This document shows, piece by piece, positions 1-8,384 of a stretch of 64,000 nt of DNA. The notes under the pieces are model-generated. The model was not told the DNA's origin and did not search any database. It saw only the letters and a list, made by a program, of their open reading frames with translations. Every line of letters begins with the position of its first letter. Within the stretch, counting starts at the first letter, position 1. The stretch lies in NCBI RefSeq assembly GCF_000764225.1, contig NZ_JQED01000017.1:233117-297116 (forward strand), written 5' to 3'. This DNA comes from Colwellia psychrerythraea (lineage in GTDB: Bacteria > Pseudomonadota > Gammaproteobacteria > Enterobacterales > Alteromonadaceae). A program made the translations under genes and the position numbers.

Positions 1-478
1 CAACCACTGTTACCATTAAAGCAACAACAAAGACATCAAGCATTGACCAAGGACCTAACACTTCAAGTATATGGTAAATTTTACTATGTTTGTCGGGCTT
101 TAAACGGATCCCTGTATACGCTTTATAAACTAACACAAATAAACCAATGATTTTTAATAAAGGTACTATGATGCTGGCAGTAAAGATAATAACGGCAATT
201 GGATATAAGCCATGGTCTATAAATTCACCGATGCCAGACAGAATAGTTGCCTCATCACCAATACCCAATTGATAAACAATCATTATCGGATAAAGGTTTG
301 CAGGTATAAAGGCTAATAAAGCAGCAAGATTCCATGCCAAAGTGTATTGTAAACTGTTACGTTTTCGTTGATAAAACTTACCATTACAGCGACTACATTG
401 CTGAGGTTCTGCTTTTAAACTATTAAGCTTATGGCACTTAGGGCATAACGTAAGGTTAAGTTGTTTAGCTGTTTTCAT
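1..478 (-). CDS. PqiA-family integral membrane protein (partial, runs off left edge)
   Basis: This frame is open from an ATG at 478 to the left edge, so the C-terminus is missing. The N-terminus carries a zinc-ribbon-like pair of CxxC motifs (Cys12/15 and Cys28/31), followed by hydrophobic segments typical of the paraquat-inducible protein A family. In E. coli one PqiA/YebS polypeptide contains two such ribbon-plus-membrane halves; here the halves are separate genes that overlap by 14 bp, so this reading frame is the second half. The family works with MCE-domain PqiB-type proteins in lipid transport between the membranes. I infer that a pqiB-like gene lies to the left of the window. Confidence 0.8.
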   Translation of the reverse strand, partial: MKTAKQLNLTLCPKCHKLNSLKAEPQQCSRCNGKFYQRKRNSLQYTLAWNLAALLAFIPANLYPIMIVYQLGIGDEATILSGIGEFIDHGLYPIAVIIFTASIIVPLLKIIGLFVLVYKAYTGIRLKPDKHSKIYHILEVLGPWSMLDVFVVALMVTVV

Positions 479-1115
479 CTTGTACCTCAGCTTTAGCAAA
501 AGCTTTTTCAAGCTTGTCCCAAATGTAGTCTTGGTCGAGAGCTACAGCCGACATGGTAGAACATATTAACCAAAAAATAAAAGCTAATAAGCCAAGGTTT
601 ACTGATAGCTCAGTGTCATCAATTAACTTATACATAGACACAACAATACCCAGCATAAAGACATTGAGCATGGCCCAGTTATCAAGGTGATGATAGGCAC
701 GAAAGAAGTTCAATAAGGAAGGTCTTAGCTTGTTGAATTTAAAACTGTAGGAAATATAAAGCGCACCGGCTAAACGGACAATGGGCACAGCGATAGCGAA
801 TAGAAAAACTAAACTGGCAATCATAAAAAAGCCACGATCAATTAATACTAAAATACAATCAAATAAAGACGCTTGATGAAATTGACCTGCCAAGGTTACC
901 CCCATAATAGGTAACATAATTGCGGGTAGCATTAACATTAAACCGGCGAGAGACCAATTAAAGCTACGCTCAATAGAATCGACTTTGCGTTCTATTAAAG
1001 TGCTGCCACAACGATTGCATTTGGCAAGTTGTCCTTGTTTTAAATGTGGTTTGTCATATAGCGCATCACATTGCTGACAAGCGACAAATAATGAGGTGTT
1101 AATTTTGTTGTTCAT
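465..1115 (-). CDS. PqiA-family protein, first half
   Basis: A 216-residue inner-membrane protein with two CxxC pairs (Cys13/16 and Cys33/36) near the N-terminus and about four hydrophobic segments (roughly residues 55-75, 90-115, 145-165, 170-192). This is the domain plan of one half of PqiA/YebS, so I call it the upstream partner of the overlapping gene that starts at 478. The 14-bp overlap implies translational coupling and equal production of both halves. The family is linked to envelope lipid transport and to protection against membrane stress. Splitting of PqiA into two genes is common in marine Alteromonadales as far as I know. The exact substrate is unknown. Confidence 0.8.
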   Translation of the reverse strand: MNNKINTSLFVACQQCDALYDKPHLKQGQLAKCNRCGSTLIERKVDSIERSFNWSLAGLMLMLPAIMLPIMGVTLAGQFHQASLFDCILVLIDRGFFMIASLVFLFAIAVPIVRLAGALYISYSFKFNKLRPSLLNFFRAYHHLDNWAMLNVFMLGIVVSMYKLIDDTELSVNLGLLAFIFWLICSTMSAVALDQDYIWDKLEKAFAKAEVQDENS

Positions 1116-1162
1116 TTTGCTGTTAGTTATCCATCTACTTACATATTATTCAAAAGTACAAT

Positions 1163-1190
1163 GAAAAAAAAGCAGCGATAAACGCTGCTT
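1163..1190 (-). terminator. Rho-independent terminator of the triheme cytochrome gene
   Basis: A 7-bp GC-rich stem (AGCAGCG/CGCTGCT) with a five-base loop is followed on the minus strand by eight T residues. It lies 36 bases past the stop codon at 1226 and before the pqiA-like gene. Confidence 0.8.
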
Positions 1191-1225
1191 TATATAAACT
1201 TATTAATGAAGCAACCAAGCCATTA

Positions 1226-2179
1226 TTATTTTAATGACGTGATGTATTGAGAAACTGCCTCGATATCAGCATCTGATAGTTTAATCGAGATATTGCGCAT
1301 AATAGCGCTGTTGTCATTACCACGACTACCATCACGGAAGCTAGCAAGTTGCTTTTTCAAGTAATCTTTACTTTGACCAGTAAGACCAGGGAAACCTGCT
1401 TGTTTCATACCTTTACCATTTACGCCATGACAAGCAATACATGCTGTAATGCCTTTAGCTGCATCGCCGCCTAAGTATAATTTATGGCCTGCTGCATTTG
1501 ACTCACCCGTACCAGCTTGAGTGTTTTGCACTGCAAAGTATGCAGCTAAGTCATTCATATCTTCTTGAGAAAGACCTGCAACCATACCAGCCATTACTGG
1601 GTCTTTACGGTTACCTGATTTAAAATCAGCTAATTGCTTAGCAATATAGTTAGCGCTTTGACCAGCAAGACTTGGGTATGTAGGCACTAAGCTATTGCCA
1701 TCGGCACCATGACAAGCAGCACATGCTGCTGATTTATTTTGACCTGCGGCTACATTGCCTGCATAAAGTGCTGCGGCTGGTGTAGAAGTCACGATTTCTA
1801 CGTTTCCTGCTGCTGGAGCACTCGCTGGTGCAGCATCAGTACTTGCGTCTGCACCTGATGATGCTGCCTGCTCATTTGCACTTGGCAAACCAGAAAAGTG
1901 AGCGGCTAAATCAGCCATATCTTCATCAGATAAGTTAGCAGCCATCGGTGCCATCATGGCATCGGTACGAGCACCAGACTTAAAATCTTTTAGTTGTTTT
2001 ATAAGATAAGCGTCATTTTGGCCGGCAATGTTAGGGAACATAGGACTTCCACTAACACCTGTAGGACCATGACAAGCGCTACAAGCACCTGCTTTTTCTT
2101 TGCCTGCGTTAGCATCTGCGGCTTGTACAGCACTTACTGAACTTAAAGCTACAAATAGCGAAAAGATAATTTTTTTCAT
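1226..2179 (-). CDS. Triheme c-type cytochrome built from three cytochrome c4/c553-like domains
   Basis: The 317-residue protein has a Sec signal peptide (cleavage near residue 20, VQA-AD) and three CxxCH heme sites: Cys33/Cys36/His37, Cys153/Cys156/His157 and Cys247/Cys250/His251. Each is followed by the class I cytochrome pattern (P-x-L/I-A-G-Q, then KQL..F..G.R and a downstream Met). Domains 1 and 2 are joined by an Ala/Ser-rich linker at about residues 100-135. Cytochrome c4 normally has two such domains in about 200 residues, so this is a three-domain version. It should be a periplasmic electron carrier between the bc1 complex and terminal oxidases or reductases. It is divergent from engB, an arrangement that I recall from related marine bacteria. 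Confidence 0.85.
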   Translation of the reverse strand: MKKIIFSLFVALSSVSAVQAADANAGKEKAGACSACHGPTGVSGSPMFPNIAGQNDAYLIKQLKDFKSGARTDAMMAPMAANLSDEDMADLAAHFSGLPSANEQAASSGADASTDAAPASAPAAGNVEIVTSTPAAALYAGNVAAGQNKSAACAACHGADGNSLVPTYPSLAGQSANYIAKQLADFKSGNRKDPVMAGMVAGLSQEDMNDLAAYFAVQNTQAGTGESNAAGHKLYLGGDAAKGITACIACHGVNGKGMKQAGFPGLTGQSKDYLKKQLASFRDGSRGNDNSAIMRNISIKLSDADIEAVSQYITSLK

Positions 2180-2423
2180 TGAGTTGCTCTCTGCTTGTCA
2201 TTAATTACCTAGCTGTTAGAACAAAATGTTAGCTATCTAATTAAGAAATGATAAAAAAAGTATGATGGATGCCGGCATTTTACACGAATATTAGTCCTGT
2301 GTAATAGTGGATACGTAAAAATTGAGCAAAAAAAACTATAAATTCACCGTTTTATGCATTTTTTTAATAATAAAAGTGAAAGAAAAACGCTATAATGACG
2401 AAAATTTTACACGAGTAAAGCCC

Positions 2424-3089
2424 TTGTCTTCTACAAAGATACATTTAACTAAAGCCGCCTTTACCATTAGCGCTCCAGATATTCGTCGTTTACCAGCTGA
2501 TTCTGGAATTGAAGTTGCCTTTGCTGGGCGTTCTAATGCGGGTAAATCAAGCGCTTTGAATACGCTAACCAATCAACGTGGTTTGGCGCGCATTAGTAAA
2601 ACTCCTGGTCGAACTCAGCTTATCAATGTCTTTGAGGTAGCAGAGAATCGACGCCTTGTCGATTTGCCCGGTTATGGTTTTGCGCAAGTGCCATTAGCAA
2701 TGAAGAAAAAATGGCAAAAAGCACTGGGTGAATATTTAGAGAAACGTCAGTGTCTGAAAGGCATAGTGGTCTTGATGGATATCCGTCACCCTTTAAAAGA
2801 CTTAGACATGGATTTAATACAGTGGGCTGCTGATAGTGATTTACCTGTTTTAGCTTTATTAACCAAGTGTGACAAGCTCTCGCAAGGTAAACGTAGCGCT
2901 GAAGTATTGGCCGTGAAAAAGGCATTATCAACATTAAATGCTGATATTAAAGTTCAGGCTTTTTCATCACTCAAATATACCGGCAAAGAACAAGCGGATG
3001 CCATTATTTGTGGTTGGCTTGAACAAGAAGTTCAAGACGGTGAATTACCAGAAGAAGATGATTTTGATGACTCTTTTGAAGGTGAATAA
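2424..3089 (+). CDS. engB: Ribosome biogenesis GTPase EngB (YsxC/YihA)
   Basis: EngB is a TrmE-Era-EngA-EngB-Septin family GTPase needed for assembly of the large ribosomal subunit. From the TTG start at 2424 the protein has 221 residues, close to the family length. It shows G1 GRSNAGKS (about 35-42), G3 DLPGYG (80-85), G4 TKCD (147-150) and an acidic C-terminal tail. The frame stays open upstream to 2322, but those 34 residues do not resemble the family and contain a TATAAT at 2391-2396 that may be the promoter -10 box. I therefore prefer the TTG start. A GGAG-arm hairpin terminator follows the gene. Confidence 0.92.
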   Translation: MSSTKIHLTKAAFTISAPDIRRLPADSGIEVAFAGRSNAGKSSALNTLTNQRGLARISKTPGRTQLINVFEVAENRRLVDLPGYGFAQVPLAMKKKWQKALGEYLEKRQCLKGIVVLMDIRHPLKDLDMDLIQWAADSDLPVLALLTKCDKLSQGKRSAEVLAVKKALSTLNADIKVQAFSSLKYTGKEQADAIICGWLEQEVQDGELPEEDDFDDSFEGE

Positions 3090-3136
3090 TATTCTGCAGA
3101 AGTAAAAGTTAAATTTGCCCATCGCACCGCTATAAC

Positions 3137-3167
3137 AGGAGAACGCATAACGCTATTCTCCTTTTTT
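3137..3167 (+). terminator. Rho-independent terminator after engB
   Basis: Stem arms AGGAGAA and TTCTCCT enclose a 12-base loop and are followed by a run of T on the plus strand. It lies between the convergent engB and ABC transporter genes. Confidence 0.75.
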
Positions 3168-3187
3168 ATGTTTTCTCACTTTAGCAA

Positions 3188-4993
3188 TTAAGCCAATTTT
3201 TTAAACTGTAGTTCCACCAATCGTTGATATAATTCACATTTCTTCAACAATGATTGGTGATCGCCAGTATCTATTATCCTACCTTGTTCTAACACGGCAA
3301 TCTTATTTGCATGTTGAATTGTCGAAAGTCGGTGCGCAATGATAATCGTTGTGCGGCCACGCATTAACTCTTCTAACGCTTGTTGTACGTGCTGTTCGCT
3401 TTCACTATCAAGGGCACTGGTCGCCTCATCTAGTAATAAAATATTTGGGTCTTTTAATATGGCACGTGCAATCGCAATACGTTGGCGCTGACCGCCGGAT
3501 AACCGCACTCCACGTTCACCTAGAAAGCTGTTATAACCTTCAGGTAAGTTAATAATAAACTCATGAGCATGAGCTTTTTTAGCTGCTGAAATTACTTCTT
3601 CATCACTAGCATCAGGTTTGCCGTAACGAATATTATGAAAAACGTCACTACTAAAAAGGGCGGGTTGTTGTGGTACAAGGGCCATTTGTTGGCGAAGGTC
3701 TTTTGGCTCAAGCTGTTTTATATCAATACCACCTAAGGTAATACGGCCAACTTGCGGATCATAAAAGCGTTGTAATAACTCAAATAATGTAGTTTTACCT
3801 GCACCAGACGGGCCGACAAGCGCTAATACTTTACCTTGTTCAGCGGTTAGGTTCAGTGCTTGGGTTGCTGCCTGATCTGGTCGAGAAGGGTAATTAAAAC
3901 TAACCCCTTCAAAAGCAATTTGGGCATTGAGTGCCTGAGCTGAGCTAGCATTTTCAACTGGAGGAAGAATATGACTTTTAACCTGTAATATCTCAATTAA
4001 TCTTTCGGTAGCACCTGCAGCACGTTGTAGTTCCCCTAATACTTCAGAAATAGTTGCTAGTGAAGAAGCCACCAAAATAGCATAAAAAACAAAGGCCCCT
4101 AAATCACCACCGCTCATTTTACCCTGAATGACATCACTACCACCGACCCATAACATGCCAGTAATTGCACCAAAAACTATAATAATAACGCCAGCAATTA
4201 ATGTGGCACGTTGTTTTATGCGGTTTCGGCCAATTGAAAAGGACTTTTCAACTTCCTTGCTAAAAGAGAGTCTTTCATGTTGTTCGTGGGTATAACTTTG
4301 TACTGTTTTAATATGTTCAATTGCCTCACCGGCATAGCTACCAACATCAGCCATTGAGTCTTGGCTTTTACGTGATAATTTTCTGACCTTACGACCATAG
4401 AATAATATAGGTACTAAAATAAAAGGTACTGACAGCAAAACAATAAAAGTTAACTTGATATTGGTAGCAAATAGCATTACTAAAGCACCTAATAGCATGA
4501 GTGCACTACGGATAGCCATGGAGAAAGAAGAGCCAATAATGCTTTGCAGTAAAGTAGTGTCAGTGGTTATACGCGACATGATATCGCCGCTACCATTTGT
4601 TTCAAAATAGCTGGGGTGTAAGGTGATGACATGATTAAAAACGGCCAAGCGAATATCAGCACTGACTCGCTCACCTAACCAAGAGACCAAGTAAAAACGG
4701 AAAAATGTTCCTCCAGCAATCAATACCGTAATAGCCAATATAAATTGTACGGCTTGCTGTAATTGCTCTATAGATTGTTGCGAAAAACCCTCATCGATAA
4801 GCATTCTCACCCCTTGACCCACTGAAAGCATAACACCTGCGGTAAATAGCAGTGCAATAAAAGCGGCTATCACCTGACTTTTATAAGGGTGAATGAACTG
4901 TATTAGCTCCAACAGAATGGAGATCTTTTTATTTTTCGAACTTTCTAGTGAAGTATGCTCAGCTAGATCATTAGCAGTAGATTGATCAGACAT
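3188..4993 (-). CDS. MsbA-like ABC exporter, fused permease/ATPase
   Basis: A 601-residue half-transporter. An N-terminal six-helix type I exporter domain occupies about residues 25-330. The nucleotide-binding domain follows, with Walker A GPSGAGKTT near 392-400, the signature LSGGQRQR near 496, Walker B ILLLDEATSALD near 517, and the H-loop AHRLS. It should work as a homodimer that exports a lipid or other hydrophobic molecule across the inner membrane. It resembles the MsbA-related family often found beside other genes in marine gammaproteobacteria, but it is not obviously MsbA itself because no lpxK follows. The small-RNA candidate at 5224-5333 is transcribed towards it from upstream on the same strand, but ends at its own terminator. 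Confidence 0.88.
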   Translation of the reverse strand: MSDQSTANDLAEHTSLESSKNKKISILLELIQFIHPYKSQVIAAFIALLFTAGVMLSVGQGVRMLIDEGFSQQSIEQLQQAVQFILAITVLIAGGTFFRFYLVSWLGERVSADIRLAVFNHVITLHPSYFETNGSGDIMSRITTDTTLLQSIIGSSFSMAIRSALMLLGALVMLFATNIKLTFIVLLSVPFILVPILFYGRKVRKLSRKSQDSMADVGSYAGEAIEHIKTVQSYTHEQHERLSFSKEVEKSFSIGRNRIKQRATLIAGVIIIVFGAITGMLWVGGSDVIQGKMSGGDLGAFVFYAILVASSLATISEVLGELQRAAGATERLIEILQVKSHILPPVENASSAQALNAQIAFEGVSFNYPSRPDQAATQALNLTAEQGKVLALVGPSGAGKTTLFELLQRFYDPQVGRITLGGIDIKQLEPKDLRQQMALVPQQPALFSSDVFHNIRYGKPDASDEEVISAAKKAHAHEFIINLPEGYNSFLGERGVRLSGGQRQRIAIARAILKDPNILLLDEATSALDSESEQHVQQALEELMRGRTTIIIAHRLSTIQHANKIAVLEQGRIIDTGDHQSLLKKCELYQRLVELQFKKLA

Positions 4994-5223
4994 AAAATCT
5001 CAGGGGTTGTTGTTCCAATAGAATTAATTGTTCGGCCATCTAAGATGGTCTACCTATTCAATTGGTATTACTAGTCATTAAGGGTATTAGTGACAAGTAC
5101 ATGAATTAATGATCAGTAGTTTACGCTTTACCTCCGCATTGAACTAGAAAGTTTTACTGGAATCCGATGTAAAAAATGTAACAGAAAGAAATACTGTGGC
5201 AGAGAGTTGATGTTTTCGCAGAT

Positions 5224-5333
5224 AAAAAAAAGCCGATGGTATTTTCAGAACTATTAAGTAGTTGTGAATCGCATCGGCAAAGCTTATGGGGAAGCTACAA
5301 AAAAATTATTACAATAAGTGTTCGCTTAAGAAC
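5224..5333 (-). ncRNA. Small-RNA candidate A (paralogue of 15801-15891)
   Basis: On the minus strand a promoter (TTTACT at 5369-5364, an 18-bp spacer, TATAAT at 5345-5340) predicts a start near 5333. The RNA would begin with a small hairpin (GTTC/GAAC), then an AU-rich core (TTGTAATAATT), then a stem AGCTT/AAGCT whose loop is CCCCAT. It ends in a GCCGATG/CATCGGC stem with an inner AACTA/TAGTT hairpin and eight T residues, that is, a rho-independent terminator at 5278-5224. The same elements in the same order occur at 15801-15891. The C-rich loop could pair with Shine-Dalgarno sequences. No open reading frame fits. I do not recognise the family, and expression is untested. Confidence 0.65.
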
Positions 5334-5339
5334 AAAGTA

Positions 5340-5392
5340 ATTATAGAGTAACAACTCTACACAAGTAAAGCGATTTATAGAGTAATTACTCT
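5340..5392 (-). promoter_or_regulatory. Promoter and two palindromic operators of small-RNA candidate A
   Basis: The -35 (TTTACT) and -10 (TATAAT) boxes lie on the minus strand. A palindrome with TAGAGT and ACTCTA arms and a four-base centre (5344-5359) covers the spacer and overlaps the -10 box. A second, perfect 14-base palindrome AGAGTAATTACTCT lies upstream at 5379-5392. The placement suggests a dimeric repressor. The same palindrome covers the promoter of copy B. I cannot name the regulator. Confidence 0.6.
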
Positions 5393-5398
5393 TTTTCT

Positions 5399-5412
5399 TT
5401 GATTTAGATCAT
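5399..5412. promoter_or_regulatory. FNR/CRP-family box upstream of small-RNA candidate A
   Basis: TTGATTTAGATCAT matches the FNR/EtrA consensus TTGAT-N4-ATCAA with one mismatch. Its centre is about 72 bases upstream of the predicted start at 5333, close to the -71.5 position used by class I activators. The functional link is inferred from the spacing. Confidence 0.4.
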
Positions 5413-5729
5413 TATTGAACGATTTGTTTATATATTAACCATGAATATTAATAAGACCAGCGACAGAAAATGAACTTTTAAGGCTTTGTATACTCAAGTT
5501 GCAAGGACGTAGGTAGGCTTAAGGGTAGAAAGTAATCACTTATTTTTGATAATATTTTCTCTGCTACTCATCTAATAATTAAATCACTTTGATATTGCCA
5601 ACATGGCTAGATGTATTACGTTAAGTAAGAGCCAATAAAATGTAGTTAAGCAGCTTTATACTAGCCTCTTGATTGCAAGGCATTATTTACAATATGTGAA
5701 GATTCATGTATTTTAACAAAAAATTTACA

Positions 5730-5754
5730 TTGGTATGGTTATTTGAAATACCAA
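5730..5754. repeat. Inverted repeat TTGGTAT-N11-ATACCAA
   Basis: Perfect 7-bp arms flank an 11-base centre, 67 bases upstream of the lipoprotein start. The arms match the outer ends of the MITE-like element at 43223-43486, so this may be a remnant of such ends or an operator. Confidence 0.4.
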
Positions 5755-5820
5755 TATAAGTCATTAAAAATCATATTCAGCTCATACGAGTCTGAAGTTA
5801 ACTTTTATTAAGGAAAATAA

Positions 5821-8250
5821 ATGTTAAAAAATTACTATAATCCACTTCTTTGTTTGGCTTTCACTGTCTTAATTTCTGCTTGTGGCGGGGGGGGTGAAGA
5901 CGCTGAATCAACACCAACTAAAGCTGCAGTAACAAATACCGCTCCAACAATAAGCGACTATACTAGCACATATCAAATGGTTGAAAACAATGCACTTATT
6001 ATTGATAGTCTCACTGTTTATGATGCTGAAAATGATAACTTAACTTCGAGCTTTTCTGGCGATGATGCCGATCTTTTCAGTTTTAACATAGCAACAGGGA
6101 AGCTTTCGTTCAAATCTGCTCCTGATTATGAAACTCCCTCAGATAGTGATCTGGATAATAGATATAATGTAGAGCTTACTATTTCAGATAGTGAATTGAC
6201 AGTCACTGCAAGTATAGAAGTTACTATTATTAATGATATTTCGATTGAAATTACATCTCCTGTTGAAAACAGTAATATAGGTGGTGGTGATACTTATAAG
6301 GTAGTTGCCAAAATTGCGGAACATGAGTCTGGTGTTGTGACAGTAGGAGTCGATGCACAGGTATCCATAAATGGTCATTCTGCCACACCAATCGATGATT
6401 CCGGAAAATATTGGCTGCTAGAAGTTGAAAATCCTGCCAAAGCGAGCATTACCGCTGAGGTTATAATTGAAGGTATTACCTACTCAGATACCATTTCAGT
6501 ACAAGGGTTACAACCATTGGTGTCAGTTAAGGAAATAGCTGTAGATAACACCAATGGTTTTATGTATCTAAATGATCAAGGTACACGTTTAATAGTAAAA
6601 GTGAACCTTGATGGCAGTTCATCTACGGTTATCTTTGACCCGAAGAAATATGGCTACTCTTGGGTATCTTCGATTTTACTAGATAGCACTAATAATCGCT
6701 TGTTAGCCGTTATGGATGTGCCTAAATCAGATGGTAGTATATGGTTTGTGAAGAGCCTTGTTGCCATAGATTTAACTACTAAAGCACATTCAATTCTTTC
6801 AGGTGAGCACGTAGGTACAGGAGATTTACTAAGTAATAATTCGGGCCAAATGGCTTTGTACAATGAAGCAGTATTAATTCCTGACTATAATAATCAATCA
6901 TTAGTTGAAGTTAATTTATTAACAGGAAATAGAACAACTCTTTCCAGTGTTGCTATAGGAGCAGGGCCTCTATTGGAAATGCCAAATGGCTTGGCCGTGA
7001 ATTCAGATAATAATTTAGCTTATGTTTCCTCAAATTCTGCGATGCTAGAAGTTGATCTTCTTACGGGGAATAGAATAATAATAGGTGATAATAAAACCGG
7101 TTCTGGTACAGCATTAGATTCACCAGAGAATTTATTTTTTGATGGTAAGAATAATCGTTTAATATTTTCAAATCGGGGGGAAGGTATTACGGCACTTAGT
7201 TTGACCACTAAAGAGCGCATATCATTACCAACACCTGTAGAGTCACGTTCACTTGGTTTAGGTGATAATGATAGTTTCTATACCTTCAATTACAGTGACA
7301 ACTCTATTAATACAGGCGTGTTAGGGCAAGATAAATTTGAAAAAGTCATTGCGATTAAAACGGGTCAAGGCCTTCAAATCAATAATGGTTATAGCATTGA
7401 GTTTTCGAACAAATCACAAGCATTGTTTTTTAATAGCCACGGTGTTTATAACTTTGATCTTCTAAAGCAGACGGTAAGTAATTTAACTACAGGGACTTCT
7501 GATGTTGTTAATCAAATTGGTTTAGCTTTAAATACGGATGATAATAGTTTAATTATCATTAATAATTCAGAAATTAATGAGCCATCTTTATTGTTGGTAA
7601 GTACAGAAGGTACTAAACGAGAAGTTATAACTGAGTATAGTGTTGAAGATGAAGTTAACCTTATCAATCCAATTGATGTTGTTCTAGATGATAAAAATAC
7701 TTATGCCTATATTCTCGATGCGCCAAATTATCAAAATAATGAAGCTGAAGTAAATATAATACAAGTCGAACTGGCGACAGGTATTAAAACACTTATATCA
7801 AGCAATGCAACTCATTCAGGTGCTGCTTTCAATAAGCCGAACTCAATTTCATTTCAATCAAAGAATAAGAGCTTGCTTGTTATTCAAAACCCATCAGATG
7901 AAAAGGGTGTTGATATTATTGAGATAGATATCGCTAGCGGTGAAAGATCATTAATAGCTAATGATATTGATACTAGAGTAATGTCAGCAGTTAATGACTC
8001 TTTATTTTTGGAAGATGGAACCTTTGTCATTATGGGTTGGAGATTTATTTATAAAGTAAACTTAACGACTGGCGTGAGTAGCTTATTGTCATCTAATGGA
8101 GTAGGAGGCGGGGTGCCTTTCAGTCAGTTATCAGCACTAAGTTATGATAGTAATAAAAATAGACTATTTGCCATTGATACTGAATTAAAAGGAATTTTTG
8201 CTATTGATATTTCTACAGGTAATAGAAGCTTACTAGTTTCTGGAAATTAA
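5821..8250 (+). CDS. Secreted lipoprotein with a cadherin-like domain and beta-propeller-like repeats
   Basis: An 809-residue protein with a lipoprotein signal peptide (lipobox LISA-Cys21) followed by a Gly-rich linker. Residues about 40-140 look like a cadherin/DUF4114-type beta-sandwich (Asn-Thr-Ala-Pro-Thr start, D-A-E-N-D, acidic calcium-binding-type loops). Residues about 235-805 hold repeated blades with motifs such as L-T-G-N-R-T and D-x-x-N-N-R-L, as in NHL/YWTD-type propellers. It probably sits on the outer membrane and binds a ligand or polysaccharide; no enzyme motif is visible. A clear ribosome binding site (AAGGAAAATAA) precedes the ATG and a terminator follows, so it is probably a single-gene unit. 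The function is unknown. Confidence 0.75.
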   Translation: MLKNYYNPLLCLAFTVLISACGGGGEDAESTPTKAAVTNTAPTISDYTSTYQMVENNALIIDSLTVYDAENDNLTSSFSGDDADLFSFNIATGKLSFKSAPDYETPSDSDLDNRYNVELTISDSELTVTASIEVTIINDISIEITSPVENSNIGGGDTYKVVAKIAEHESGVVTVGVDAQVSINGHSATPIDDSGKYWLLEVENPAKASITAEVIIEGITYSDTISVQGLQPLVSVKEIAVDNTNGFMYLNDQGTRLIVKVNLDGSSSTVIFDPKKYGYSWVSSILLDSTNNRLLAVMDVPKSDGSIWFVKSLVAIDLTTKAHSILSGEHVGTGDLLSNNSGQMALYNEAVLIPDYNNQSLVEVNLLTGNRTTLSSVAIGAGPLLEMPNGLAVNSDNNLAYVSSNSAMLEVDLLTGNRIIIGDNKTGSGTALDSPENLFFDGKNNRLIFSNRGEGITALSLTTKERISLPTPVESRSLGLGDNDSFYTFNYSDNSINTGVLGQDKFEKVIAIKTGQGLQINNGYSIEFSNKSQALFFNSHGVYNFDLLKQTVSNLTTGTSDVVNQIGLALNTDDNSLIIINNSEINEPSLLLVSTEGTKREVITEYSVEDEVNLINPIDVVLDDKNTYAYILDAPNYQNNEAEVNIIQVELATGIKTLISSNATHSGAAFNKPNSISFQSKNKSLLVIQNPSDEKGVDIIEIDIASGERSLIANDIDTRVMSAVNDSLFLEDGTFVIMGWRFIYKVNLTTGVSSLLSSNGVGGGVPFSQLSALSYDSNKNRLFAIDTELKGIFAIDISTGNRSLLVSGN

Positions 8251-8261
8251 TTACTTGATTC

Positions 8262-8288
8262 GCCTCTACTATAAAGTAGAGGCTTTCT
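8262..8288 (+). terminator. Terminator after the propeller lipoprotein
   Basis: A perfect 9-bp stem (GCCTCTACT/AGTAGAGGC) with an ATAA loop is followed by TTTCT. It begins 12 bases after the stop codon. Confidence 0.75.
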
Positions 8289-8384
8289 ATGGCATACTAG
8301 ATGCCTTTATCTTATTCAAAAATCATGCGTTTAACTTAGGTGTAGATTGTTTTGTTAACTTACAATTTGCCACATTGAATCTAA

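Larger units (their letters stand above)
4994..5820. other. 827-bp intergenic region with small-RNA candidate A
   Basis: No credible protein gene was found here. It holds a small-RNA candidate at 5224-5333 with its promoter and operators, an FNR-like box at 5399-5412, and an inverted repeat at 5730-5754. I see nothing else convincing between 4994 and 5220 or between 5413 and 5729. Confidence 0.7.

Noticed and set aside
5224..5333. Spot 42 RNA, because spf lies near engB in E. coli
   Set aside because: The sequence and structure do not match the Spot 42 pattern that I remember, and the locus is on the far side of the ABC transporter gene.
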